From JAJYKC01 sp963823105 (GTDB lineage Bacteria > Acidobacteriota > Terriglobia > Bryobacterales > Bryobacteraceae), in contig CAWGKC010000005.1 in NCBI GenBank assembly GCA_963823105.1, forward strand, positions 930,001 to 994,000: a stretch of 64,000 nucleotides of DNA, written 5' to 3'. Each line of letters opens with the position of its first letter. Positions within the stretch are counted from its first letter, which is position 1. Under the pieces are notes generated by a model. The model was not told the DNA's origin. It ran no database searches and worked only from the letters and a program-made list of their open reading frames with translations. This document shows, piece after piece, positions 1 through 14,943 of this stretch. The position numbers were made by a program, and so were the translations under genes.

Positions 1-1
1 T

Positions 2-1327
<1,326 letters not shown>

Positions 1328-1359
1328 GGCGGCGTTCGGGATTGAACACAGGAGAAATC

Positions 1360-5583
<4,224 letters not shown>

Positions 5584-5604
5584 CGGACCGCTCCCTCAAT
5601 CCTC

Positions 5605-7741
5605 GTGTCCGATACGCTCCACGCTCTCGCCGCCGCCCGCGGCGTAGAGGCGGAATACTGGGATATCTTCGGCACTCTGCATACGGCGCCCGCGCCGTTG
5701 CTCGAGGCCATTCTCGCCTCGCTCGGCGACGCGGAGGGGTCGTCCCCGCTGATCCCTCCCACAATCGTTCTCTCCGCCGCCGCGCCGTTCCTTCCCGTCT
5801 CGCTCCCTCCCGAGTCTTCCGCGGTCGAACTCGTCCTCGAAATCACTTTCGAAGACGGTACCCGCCGCTCGGAATCGATCGTGCTCCATCCCGCCGGTCC
5901 ATCGAGCGCTATTCAACTCGTTCCCCTTCCCGCGCTCCCCCTTGGCTACCACCGCATTCAAGCCGTCGCCGCCGGAATGTCGGTCGAAGCCCACCTCATC
6001 GCCACCCCGGACCGCGCCTGGTTTCCCGCCGGCACGGACGAAATGGGCTTCCGCGCCGGCGGTCTCGGCGTCAGTCTCTACAGTCTCCGCTCGTCCCGCA
6101 ATTGGGGCGCCGGCGACTTCACCGATCTCGAAACGTTCCTCGCCTGGGCCGCCCCGCTCGGCTGCTCCTTCGTCTCCCTCAACCCGCTCCACTCCATCGC
6201 CAATCGCGCGCCGTACAATACCAGCCCCTATCTCCCCAATTCCATCTTCTTCCGCAATTTTCTCTATCTCGACATCGAGCGCATTCCCGAATTCGCCCAT
6301 TCCTCCGCCGCCCAAAGCGATTTCGCCTCGCCCGTGACGCAATCGGAAATCGCCGCTTTCCGCGCCTCACCCTATGTCGAGTACGAGCGCGTCGCCGCCC
6401 TCAAGCTGCGTTTCCTTAAAATCCTCTTCGCCGATTTCTTCGACGCCGGCGGCCAACTCAATCCCGCCTTCCTCCGCTATCTTGAATCCGAAGGCGAGCC
6501 CCTCCGCCGCTTCGCCATCCACTCCGCGCTGGAAGAAGCCATGCGCGCCGCCAATCCGGCCGTCTGGAACTGGCGCTCGTGGCCCGAGGAATACCGCCAT
6601 CCCCGGTCGCCCGCAGTCGAAGCCTTCGCCCTCGAAAATTCCCGCGCCGTTCTCCTCTACCAGTGGATTCAGTGGCGCATCGAAGTTCAACTCGCCCACG
6701 CCCAGCGCCGCGCCGTCGAACTTGGCATGGCGCTCGGCCTCTATCACGATCTCGCTCTCGCCACCGACCGCTTCGGCGCCGACCTTTGGGCCAATCCCGA
6801 ATTCTTCGTCGACGGCTGCCGCGTCGGCGCTCCTCCCGATAGCTTCTCCCCCAACGGCCAGGACTGGGCCTTCCCTCCGCCCAATTCCGAGGCCCACTAC
6901 CGCGACGGCTACCGCCTCTTCGCGGCGTCCATCCGCCGGAATCTCCAACACGGCGGCGCGCTGCGCATCGACCACGTCATGCGCTTTTTCCGGCTCTACT
7001 GGATTCCCGACGGCTTCGCCGCGAGCGAGGGCACCTACGTCCGCGACCGCCACGAGGACCTCGTCCGGATCCTCGCCCTCGAAAGCGTCCGCCACCGGGT
7101 TCTCATCGTCGGCGAGGATCTCGGCACCGTTCCCGAAATCGCCCGCGAGACGCTCGCCCGCTTCGGCATCCTCAGCTATCGCCTCTTCTATTTCGAGCGC
7201 GATGTCACCGGCCGCTTCCGCCTTCCGCGCGAGTATCCCACCGATGCGCTGGTCTCCGTCAGCACACATGATCTGCCCACCCTCGCCGGCTTCTGGGAAG
7301 GCGCCGACATCGAAGCCCGCCGCGCCGCCGGTGTCTTGCCGGACGCCGAATCCCGCGCCCTCGCCTGGGAGGAGCGGCAGAAAGGACAAGCAAGCCATTC
7401 TCGATCTTCTCCACGGTCTCGCCCTGCTCCCGCACGCTTTCCCGCGCAAAGCTTCCGCCATTCCCGATTTCCCCGGCGACCTGCATAACGCCATCGTCGG
7501 CTTCCTCGCCATCACCCCCTCCCGCCTGTTCCTCCTCAACCAGGAAGACCTATTCAAGGACCCGATCCAGCAGAACCTACCCGGAACCACCGCCGAATAT
7601 CCCAACTGGCGTCACAAAATGAAATACTCGCTCGAAGAGCTCGGAGGCGGTCTTCCCGCCGCTTGCGCCGCCATGTTTCGCGACTGGCTCGTGGCTTCCC
7701 AGCGCCTTCTCGCGCCCTCGCCGCCATCGGATGTACGATAA
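5605..7741 (+). CDS. malQ: 4-alpha-glucanotransferase (amylomaltase), one frameshift
   Basis: GH77 amylomaltase, which transfers alpha-1,4-glucan segments between maltodextrins. Family blocks are plain: GVSLYSLRSSRNWGAGDF near the N-terminus, NTSPYLPNS, the nucleophile region LRIDHVMRFFRLYW, the acid/base VGEDLGTVP and STHDLPT. The frame breaks at 7381-7384 (cagAAAGgac): dropping one A joins ...AWEERQ to KDKQAILDLL, after which the true C-terminus (PIQQNLPGTTAEYPNW) runs to 7741. That gives about 712 residues. The start is GTG 22 bases after rpoC with no strong ribosome binding site. The one-base excess fits the pattern of extra bases across this window, so an assembly error is likelier than a dead gene. 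Confidence 0.9.
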
Positions 7742-7759
7742 AAAGGAATTCTTCACGCC

Positions 7760-9220
7760 ATGATCGCCACTCCCATCGCGCCCCGCGAACTTTCTTTTTA
7801 TACCGCCGGAAACTGGGAGCGCCCATCCGGCCGTCCCGTCCAGCCCGTCACCAATCCCGCGACCGGCGCAGTCCTCGCCCACGTCCCCTTCGCCTCTCCG
7901 GAAGACGTTCACGACGCCGTCGCCTCCGCCCACGCCGCCTTTCTCCAATGGCGCTCCGTGCCCGTCGTGGAACGCGTCCAGGTCCTCTATCGCTACAAAG
8001 CGCTGCTGGAGGAAAATCACGAGCGCCTCGCCCAAACGCTCACTTCCGAAAACGGCAAAACCATCGATGATTCCCGCGCCGAAGTCCGCCGCGCCATCCA
8101 AATGGTCGAGGTCGCCTGCGGCATGCCCAGCCTCATGATGGGCGATTCGCTCAACGACGTCGCCCGCGACATCGACTGCCACACCGTCCGCCAGCCCATC
8201 GGCGTCTGCGCCGGCATCACGCCCTTCAATTTCCCCGCGATGGTGCCCATGTGGATGTACCCCTTCTCGATCGCCTGCGGCAACGCGTTCATCCTGAAGC
8301 CTTCGGAAAAAGTCCCTCTCACGCCCACCCTCGCCGCCGAGCTGCTCCACGAAGCGGGCATCCCTCCCGGCGTCTTCACCCTCATTCACGGCGGCAAAGA
8401 AACCGTCGACGCGCTTCTCCACCACCCGCTCGTTCGCGCCGTCTCCTTCGTCGGCTCCACGCCCGTCGCCCGGTACATCTATGCCACCGCCGCCGCCGAA
8501 GGCAAGCGCGTCCAAGCCCTCGGCGGAGCCAAAAACCATCTCGTCGTCATGCCCGACGCCCACATGCCCAAAACCGTCGAAGCCATCGTTGGCTCGGCGT
8601 TCGGAGCCGCGGGCGAACGTTGTCTCGCCGGCAGCGTTCTCGTCGCCGTGGGCGAAGCCGCGAAGCCTCTGCTCGATCTTCTCCTCGAACGCACCCGCAA
8701 CCTTTCCGTTGGAGACGGCTCGAACCCCGGCGTCGAAATGGGTCCGCTCATCACCGCCGAACATCGCGCCCGCGTGGAAGGCTACGTCGAGAAAGGCATC
8801 GCCGAAGGCGCAACTCCCCTTTGCGACGGCCGCTCCCTCAAATCCCGCGAAGGTTTCTTCCTCGGCCCCACAATCTTCGACCACGTGACGCCCGGAATGA
8901 CCATCGCCCGCGAGGAAATCTTCGGCCCCGTCCTCTCGGTGATCCGCGTCCCCACGCTCGACGCCGCTATCGATCTGGTCAACTCCTCCGCCTTCGGGAA
9001 CGCCAGCTCCATCTTCACTCAAAGCGGCAAATCCGCCCGCGAATATTCCTCCCGCGTCGAAGCCGGCATGGTCGGCGTCAACGTCGGCGTCGCCGCGCCC
9101 ATGGCCTTCTTCCCCTTCGCCGGTTGGAAAGGCTCCTTCTTCGGAGACCTCCACGCCCACGGAAAGGACGCCGTCTCCTTCTACACAGAACAGAAAGTCC
9201 TCATGTCGCGCTGGTTCTGA
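7760..9220 (+). CDS. mmsA: Methylmalonate-semialdehyde dehydrogenase (CoA-acylating)
   Basis: A 486-residue aldehyde dehydrogenase of the MmsA/IolA subfamily, which oxidises methylmalonate or malonate semialdehyde to propionyl-CoA or acetyl-CoA in valine, inositol and beta-alanine breakdown. The catalytic cysteine sits in GAAGERCLAGS. The general-base glutamate of ordinary aldehyde dehydrogenases is replaced (QALGGAKNH), the hallmark of this CoA-dependent branch. PFNFPAMVPMWM and the C-terminal FPFAGWKGSFFGDLHAHG are also family blocks. It follows malQ by 18 bases with AAAGGA upstream. No inositol or valine genes adjoin, so the pathway is inferred from family only. Confidence 0.93.
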   Translation: MIATPIAPRELSFYTAGNWERPSGRPVQPVTNPATGAVLAHVPFASPEDVHDAVASAHAAFLQWRSVPVVERVQVLYRYKALLEENHERLAQTLTSENGKTIDDSRAEVRRAIQMVEVACGMPSLMMGDSLNDVARDIDCHTVRQPIGVCAGITPFNFPAMVPMWMYPFSIACGNAFILKPSEKVPLTPTLAAELLHEAGIPPGVFTLIHGGKETVDALLHHPLVRAVSFVGSTPVARYIYATAAAEGKRVQALGGAKNHLVVMPDAHMPKTVEAIVGSAFGAAGERCLAGSVLVAVGEAAKPLLDLLLERTRNLSVGDGSNPGVEMGPLITAEHRARVEGYVEKGIAEGATPLCDGRSLKSREGFFLGPTIFDHVTPGMTIAREEIFGPVLSVIRVPTLDAAIDLVNSSAFGNASSIFTQSGKSAREYSSRVEAGMVGVNVGVAAPMAFFPFAGWKGSFFGDLHAHGKDAVSFYTEQKVLMSRWF

Positions 9221-9244
9221 CTCAGGAGACGCACTCAAGTCCGA

Positions 9245-10054
9245 ATGACCGGGCGATCCTTAACCCCCGCCGACCTTCCCGGAGCCGTCGATCTTTCCAC
9301 GCTCGCCGGCTGGAACCAGACCGCGGACGATTGGGCCATGCTGCTCGATCTGGCGCCGCAAAGTTGTTTCATGATCGAAGTCGAAGGCCGGGTCGCGGCA
9401 ACCTGCACACTCATCTGTTACGGCAGCCGCCTCGCCTGGCTTGGAATGGTCTTGACGCGGCCCGAATACCGGGGCCGCGGTTTCGCCCACTCCCTCATCC
9501 AAACCGCGCTCGACTTCGCCGATCGCCGCGGCGTCCGCTCCGTCCTGCTGGATGCGACGGACATGGGGCGCCCCGTCTATCGGAAGTTGGGCTTTCGAGA
9601 CCAACAGGACATTGAACGATGGGCGAGAGATGGACCGTGCGCGGAGTGGCCGGAAACGCCCGCCGCGCTTCCTTCCATCGCGAAAATCCCGCTCCTGGAC
9701 GAGCGGGTTTACGGTGCGGATCGATCGCGGCTTTTAACCTCCTTGATCGCGCGCGGCGCCGTCTTTCACTCGGCGAACGGCTTCCTCCTCGCTCGCCCCG
9801 GCCGCCTCGCCTCGTTCCTCGGCCCCTGCATCGCCGCCGGAGAGGCGGAGGCCGAATCGATGATTAGCCAATCCTTGAACTCTCACCCGCCTTCCTGGTT
9901 CTGGGATCTGCTTCCCGCCAACGAGCGTGCCGCCGCGCTCGCCAAACGATTCGGCTTTGAAAGGACCCGGCAGCTAACGCGCATGGTCCGCGGTATGGAC
10001 GCCCCTTGCCGGACCTCGACGCTTTGGGCGACCGCCGGCTTCGAATTCGGGTAA
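9245..10054 (+). CDS. GNAT family N-acetyltransferase
   Basis: A 269-residue protein with an N-terminal GNAT fold at about residues 20-125. The acetyl-CoA loop is visible as RPEYRGRGFAHSLI, followed by the usual helix and a strand ending RPVYRKLGF. The C-terminal half (about 135-265) resembles the second, degenerate acetyltransferase-like domain common in ~270-residue members. The acceptor cannot be told from sequence. It starts at ATG 9245 after CAGGAGA, 24 bases downstream of mmsA, so cotranscription is likely. Confidence 0.8.
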   Translation: MTGRSLTPADLPGAVDLSTLAGWNQTADDWAMLLDLAPQSCFMIEVEGRVAATCTLICYGSRLAWLGMVLTRPEYRGRGFAHSLIQTALDFADRRGVRSVLLDATDMGRPVYRKLGFRDQQDIERWARDGPCAEWPETPAALPSIAKIPLLDERVYGADRSRLLTSLIARGAVFHSANGFLLARPGRLASFLGPCIAAGEAEAESMISQSLNSHPPSWFWDLLPANERAAALAKRFGFERTRQLTRMVRGMDAPCRTSTLWATAGFEFG

Positions 10055-10189
10055 AAAAGGGCCTTCCCGGCCGCCGCCCCGCGTGTGAATGATCTGTAAA
10101 AGGGTTGTAAATTGGCGTCCGGCCGCTTTCTTTTCCCCAAGCGCGGGACTACACTCGGCATTGGAAGAATTACTCTTCAGGAGATCTCC

Positions 10190-11224
10190 ATGTCCATGTC
10201 TTTTCGCTTATTGTTCACTGCCGCTACGCTGATTCCGGTTAGCGTCTCCGCGCAACATTACACCCAGACCACTCTGGTATCCCAATCCAAGGGAGCCGCG
10301 GTCACCGACGCCAATCTTGGCGCGCCCTGGGGCCTCTCGCGCTCCTCCACATCGCCTTGGTGGGTTGCCGACGCCTCCAGCGGCCTGTCTACGCTCTATG
10401 ATGGAACCGGCGCCATCCAGTCCCTGGTCGTTACCGTCGCCGGCGGCCCCACCGGCACCGTCTATAACGGCACCGGCGGCTTCATGGCCAATGGCAAACC
10501 CGCTCCGTTTCTCTTCTGCACCCTCGGAGGGCAAATCGAGGCCTGGATTCCCGGCTCGGCCGCTGCCACCGTTATGGTCACCACTTCCGGCGCATCCTAC
10601 ACCGGCTTGGCCATCGCTTCCTTCAACGGCCAGAACTACCTCTACGCCGCCGATTTCGCCAATCAACATATCGATGTCTTCGACACCAACTATCAATCCC
10701 TCGCCTACATCGAGCCCGGCATCACCGACTCTTGGTTCAGCGGTTATCCGGGCCAGGGAACCGGCTTCGGTCCGTTCAATGTGCAGAACATCGGCGGAAA
10801 CCTTTATGTCACCTTCGCCCGGAGCGACGCCTTTTCAAACGCCGCTCCCGGCCTCGGTTCCGTCGCCTCCTTTACGCCGCAAGGGAAACTCATTCGCGTC
10901 TTCGATACCGGAACTTTTATGGACGCCCCGTGGGGCCTGGCGCTCGCCCCCGGCGACTTCGGGACGTTCAGTCACGACCTTCTCGTCGGCCAGTTCGGCA
11001 GCGGCGATGTCGCCGCCTTCGACATTTCCACCGGCAAGTTCGAGGGCATGATGGTGGACTCTTCCGGCGCCACACTCAGCGTCGGCGGCCTCTGGGCGCT
11101 TAGCTTCGGCGGCGGTAACGCCAAGTCCGGCTCCGCCACCGCGCTCTATTTCACCGCCGGCAGCGGCGTCTTCGGAACGTTCACCCCCGTCTCCACCGAT
11201 CTCGTCCTCGGCAACGGAAGCTAA
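10190..11224 (+). CDS. TIGR03118-like secreted beta-propeller protein
   Basis: A 344-residue exported protein of unknown function. The signal peptide is MSMSFRLLFTAATLIPVSVSA, with cleavage before QHYTQT. The body has repeated blade-like segments (LGAPWGLSRSSTSPWWVADASSG, MDAPWGLALAPGDFG) and ends with ALYFTAGSGVFGTFTPV, typical of the TIGR03118 family common in Acidobacteriota. I take the ATG at 10190 because AGGAG lies at 10179-10183 and the signal peptide then begins properly; an upstream start at 10112 would put 26 unlikely residues in front. Its stop overlaps the potC stop head to head. Confidence 0.82.
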   Translation: MSMSFRLLFTAATLIPVSVSAQHYTQTTLVSQSKGAAVTDANLGAPWGLSRSSTSPWWVADASSGLSTLYDGTGAIQSLVVTVAGGPTGTVYNGTGGFMANGKPAPFLFCTLGGQIEAWIPGSAAATVMVTTSGASYTGLAIASFNGQNYLYAADFANQHIDVFDTNYQSLAYIEPGITDSWFSGYPGQGTGFGPFNVQNIGGNLYVTFARSDAFSNAAPGLGSVASFTPQGKLIRVFDTGTFMDAPWGLALAPGDFGTFSHDLLVGQFGSGDVAAFDISTGKFEGMMVDSSGATLSVGGLWALSFGGGNAKSGSATALYFTAGSGVFGTFTPVSTDLVLGNGS

Positions 11225-12003
11225 GGCGCGGCCGGCTCGCGCTTGCGCAGGCGATACCAAACCAGGATCGCCGCCACGGAGAATACGAACACCACCGTCG
11301 ACACGGCGTTGATCTCCGGTGTGATTCCCCTGCGCAAGCGCGACCATATCTCGAGCGGCAGCGTATTCGCCCGTCCGATCAGAAAAAAGCTCACCGCGAT
11401 CTCGTCCATCGAGAGCGTGAAGATCAATAGCGCCGCTCCGATTATCGACAGGCGCAGATTCGGCAGCGTCACCAGCCGCAGCGTCCGCCACTCGCTCGCG
11501 CCTAGGTCGAGGGATGCCTCTTCCTGCCGCCGGTCCATCTTCTGCAACCCCGCGAAGATCTCCGTCGCCGCCACCGAAATCAACGCCGTCCCATGCCCCA
11601 CCGCGATCGTCGCCAGGCTCAACTTTACGCCCATGCCCACGAAGAGCGTCAATAGCGACAACCCGGTGATGACGCCCGGCAGAATCAGCGGCAGCAAAAC
11701 CAACCTGCGGAACGCCGCCTTGCCCGGAAACGAGGCCCGGTCCAGCGCCAGCGCCGCCGGCAATCCGAACGCCAGCGCCAACGCCATGGCAGCCCCAGCC
11801 ACCATCGCGCTATTGCCCAATGCCGCCCACAGCGCGTCGTCCTCCATCAACATCGCGTACCACTTCAACGTCCACCCGCGCGGCGGAAATCCCCCCACGC
11901 TCTCGCCGTTGAACGAATAAACGATCAGCGTCGCGATCGGCAGATATAAAAACGCGAACACCGCCGCCGCGTGAACCCCGAGCCACCGCGGCCGCGCCCT
12001 CAT
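11221..12003 (-). CDS. potC: Polyamine-type ABC transporter permease (PotC-like)
   Basis: A 260-residue inner-membrane permease with about six hydrophobic segments, N-terminal WLGVHAAAVFAFLYLPI and the coupling-loop signature around EEASLDLGASEWRTLRLVTLPNL, followed by the typical SMDEIAVSFFL segment. These are characteristic of the PotC half of spermidine/putrescine importers. Its ATG overlaps the potB stop by four bases (ATGA), so it is translationally coupled. Together with the genes at 12000-14943 it forms a complete importer; the substrate is inferred from family and from the catabolic genes upstream. Confidence 0.9.
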   Translation of the reverse strand: MRARPRWLGVHAAAVFAFLYLPIATLIVYSFNGESVGGFPPRGWTLKWYAMLMEDDALWAALGNSAMVAGAAMALALAFGLPAALALDRASFPGKAAFRRLVLLPLILPGVITGLSLLTLFVGMGVKLSLATIAVGHGTALISVAATEIFAGLQKMDRRQEEASLDLGASEWRTLRLVTLPNLRLSIIGAALLIFTLSMDEIAVSFFLIGRANTLPLEIWSRLRRGITPEINAVSTVVFVFSVAAILVWYRLRKREPAAP

Positions 12004-12845
12004 CGGAAGCTCAGCCTCTTCTCAACGCGCTCGGTCGCCGTCAACAGCCCCACCACCAGCGCCAGCATGCATAGCGAGATCGCCGCGCCCAGCGGCCAAT
12101 TGTACGCGGCGCCGAATAGGCTCACGACGATGTTCGAGATCATGATGCCGCCCGGCCCGCCCACCAGCAACGGCGCCAGAAAATCTCCCAGGCTCAGCAC
12201 GAAGGCGAACGTCCCCCCCGCCAACACCCCCGGCATCGCCAGGGGAAAAATCACCGTCCAAAACGTCCGCGTCCGCGACGCTCCCAGATCCTCCGACGCC
12301 TCCATCAGACTGCGCGGAATATGCTCCATCGACGCATACACCGGCAAGAAGGCGAACGGCGTGTAGATGTGTGTCAACGTCAACACCACCGCGAATGGAC
12401 TGTACAACAGGAACGCCGCCGGCGCGTGCAGAATTCCCGCGTATTGCAAAAGAGTATTCAGCACCCCCTCGCCGCCCAGGATCGTCTTCCACGCATACGC
12501 CCGCACTAAGTAACTCACCCACAAAGGAACGATCACTAACTGATATAGCCACTCCTTCCGCCGTCCCGCGTGAAACGACAGATAGTAAGCTAGTGGCACG
12601 CTCAGCGCCAGCGACAGAGCCGTCACCATCCCCGCAATCCGCATCGAACGCAGCAGCACGTCCGCATACAACGGATTCGTGAAAAGCTGCCGGTAATTCC
12701 CCAGGTTCCAGCGATGCACCACCGTTTGCGATTCCACCGTCCAGAAGCTGAAGCAAAGCAGAAACGCATACGGCGCCGCGAGAAACGCCAGCACCCATCC
12801 GAGCGGCGGAATCGTCACCAGCAGCTTATACGCCCGTGAATACAT
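12000..12845 (-). CDS. potB: Polyamine-type ABC transporter permease (PotB-like)
   Basis: A 281-residue membrane permease with about six transmembrane segments. It begins MYSRAYKLLVTIPPLGWV. The EAA coupling loop reads MEASEDLGASRTRTFWTVIFPLAMPG, followed by FVLSLGDFLAPLLVGGPGG, a strong PotB match. It lies nine bases downstream of the potA stop and overlaps potC. It is the second pore subunit of the importer. Confidence 0.9.
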   Translation of the reverse strand: MYSRAYKLLVTIPPLGWVLAFLAAPYAFLLCFSFWTVESQTVVHRWNLGNYRQLFTNPLYADVLLRSMRIAGMVTALSLALSVPLAYYLSFHAGRRKEWLYQLVIVPLWVSYLVRAYAWKTILGGEGVLNTLLQYAGILHAPAAFLLYSPFAVVLTLTHIYTPFAFLPVYASMEHIPRSLMEASEDLGASRTRTFWTVIFPLAMPGVLAGGTFAFVLSLGDFLAPLLVGGPGGIMISNIVVSLFGAAYNWPLGAAISLCMLALVVGLLTATERVEKRLSFR

Positions 12846-12854
12846 CTCCGCGCC

Positions 12855-13885
12855 TCACCCCTCCTCCACGCGCACCGCATCGGTTGCGGTAAATTCGAAC
12901 TCCCGCTCCCCTTCCATCGCCCCGCCACTGGCGGTCCGCACCGACAACGTCAGCCCATCCGCGCAGACTACTTCCAATAAATCCGTCGCGCCCCCGAACG
13001 TCTGGCTCCGCACCACCGCGCGAAATCGCACCCCGCCGTCCCCCGCCGCCAAGCGCACGCTCTCCGGCCGCAGCGAGAACACCGCGCCGCCGTCCCGTTC
13101 CTCGCACTCCCAAGTCAGCGCCCCGCATCGCGCCACGCCGTTCTCCACGCTGCCCCGCAATAAATTCGTCTGCCCGATAAACTTCGCCGTATACGCCGTC
13201 CGCGGCCGGTTGTAAATCGCCCGCGGCGTGTCCACCTGCTCCAATTCCCCCGCCCGCAGTAGAGCGATCCGGTCCGACAACGCCATCGCCTCTTCCTGAT
13301 CGTGCGTCACGAACACAAACGCGATCCCCACCTCGCGTTGCAGCCCTTTCAACTCCATCTGCATCTCGCGCCGCAGGTTCGCATCCAAGCGCCGACAACG
13401 GCTCGTCCAGCAACAGCAGCGCCGGCCGGTTCACCAGCGCCCTCGCCAGCGCCACCCGCTGTTGCTGCCCTCCGCTCAACTGCGCCGGCCGCCTTCCCGC
13501 GAACTCGCCCATCTTCACCTGCTCGATCGCCCGCCCCACCCTCGGCGCGATCTCGCTCTTCTCCACGCCCTTCGCCCGCAGCCCATACGCCACGTTCTCA
13601 AACACGGTCAGATGCGGAAACAGCGCGTAGTTCTGGAACACCGTGTTCACCCGCCTCCGGTTCGGCGGCAGCGTATCCAAACGCTCTCCCGCCATCCAAA
13701 TCTCCCCCGCGTCCGGCCTCTCGAACCCGGCGATCAATCGCAGCAGCGTCGTCTTCCCCGACCCGCTCTCACCCGAGTATCGTCAGGAACTCCCCCGCCG
13801 CCACGTCGAGTGAAACGTCGTTCAACACGCGCGCTTCCCCGAACCGCTTGGCCACTCCCCGCACCTCAAGCAGCGCTTCCCCCAC
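12855..13885 (-). CDS. potA: Polyamine-type ABC transporter ATP-binding protein (PotA-like), two frameshifts
   Basis: ATPase of the importer. As given the frame is broken twice, each time by one extra base. At about 13771 an extra base splits the Walker A motif; without it the sequence reads LGESGSGKTT. At about 13387 another splits Walker B; without it, LLLLDEPLSALDAN. Other motifs are intact: Q-loop VFQNYALFPHLTV, signature LSGGQQQRVALARAL, switch VTHDQEEAM, and a C-terminal TOBE-like region ending RVEEG. From GTG 13885 the corrected product is 342 residues, the normal length. Both breaks hit critical motifs that become perfect on removing one base, so sequencing error is likely. Confidence 0.87.
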
Positions 13886-13887
13886 GC

Positions 13888-14943
13888 CTATTGCGCCGCT
13901 TTCACTTCGTTCCAGATCTGGTTGTATTTGTCGCGCCGTGGAACGTCCTCCCAGAAATAAATCCGCTTCTGATACGCGTCCAGATCGTCCAGATGCAAGC
14001 TCGTCTTCTCCGCCGCCGTCATGAACCGCGCCGCCCCCGCGTTCGCCGGCAGATATCCCGTCACGTCGCCCACTTGCTTCTGCGTCTTCGCCTCGATCAA
14101 ATATTCGATCAACCGCTCGGCCAGTTCCTTATTCTCGCTCGCCGCCGTAATCATCAGATGATCGATCCACCCCGTCGTATTCTCCTTCGGAATCGTCTCG
14201 CCGATCGGAAAATGCCGCTGCCGCAGTTGATTCGTCATCAGCGGCCATCCCATCGCGATCGTCACTTCGTGGTTCTCGAACAAATTCGTCAACTCCCCGC
14301 CCGTCGACCACATCTTCCGTATATTCGGCTTCAACTCGATCAGCTTCGCCTTCACCCGCTCAAGCTGCGCGTCGTTCAAATTGTAAAGCGCCTTCGGATC
14401 CGGCTTGTCGTACCCCAACACCTGCGCCGCCATATACACCGTCGAAAGATCATCCCACACCGACACCTTGCCCTTCCACTTCGCATCCCACAAAACGCCC
14501 CAACTATCCGGCGCCGCCGCGAACGCCGTCGTGTCGTATAGCAGCGGATTCGGCCCCCACTGAAACGGCGCGCCGTAAACCTTCCCATCCTTCTTCACCA
14601 GATCCCGCACCGTCAACTGCGGCATCAACTCCGCATACGCCGGAATCTTCGCGAGATCGAGCGGCGCAGCCAGCCCGCTCCTCACAATCGCCGCCGCCAC
14701 GTCGCTCGACGGCGAAATCACGTCATAGTTACTCGCGCTCCCGCCGCGCAGCTTCGCCACCAACTCATCGCTCGATCCCATGTACGACGCCTTCACCTGG
14801 CATCCGCACTGTTGCTCGAAGCCCTTCATGAACGATGCGTCGGCGTAGCCTTCCCACACCAACAATCCCAACGCCGGCTTCTCTTTCCCGCATCCGGCCA
14901 ACGCCAGCGCGCCCGCGAGGACGGCGGCGGCGCATCTCCTCAA
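13888..14943 (-). CDS. potD: Polyamine-type periplasmic binding lipoprotein (PotD-like)
   Basis: A 351-residue substrate-binding protein. It begins MRRCAAAVLAGALALAGC, a lipoprotein signal with lipobox LAGC, so it should be lipid-anchored outside the inner membrane. LLVWEGYADASFMKGFEQQCG and YDVISPSSD are typical of the PotD/PotF family, as is the AYQKRIYFWEDVP region near the end. The only in-frame start is TTG at 14943, overlapping the stop of the aminotransferase gene (TTGA), which suggests translational coupling. Three bases separate it from potA. Confidence 0.88.
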   Translation of the reverse strand: MRRCAAAVLAGALALAGCGKEKPALGLLVWEGYADASFMKGFEQQCGCQVKASYMGSSDELVAKLRGGSASNYDVISPSSDVAAAIVRSGLAAPLDLAKIPAYAELMPQLTVRDLVKKDGKVYGAPFQWGPNPLLYDTTAFAAAPDSWGVLWDAKWKGKVSVWDDLSTVYMAAQVLGYDKPDPKALYNLNDAQLERVKAKLIELKPNIRKMWSTGGELTNLFENHEVTIAMGWPLMTNQLRQRHFPIGETIPKENTTGWIDHLMITAASENKELAERLIEYLIEAKTQKQVGDVTGYLPANAGAARFMTAAEKTSLHLDDLDAYQKRIYFWEDVPRRDKYNQIWNEVKAAQ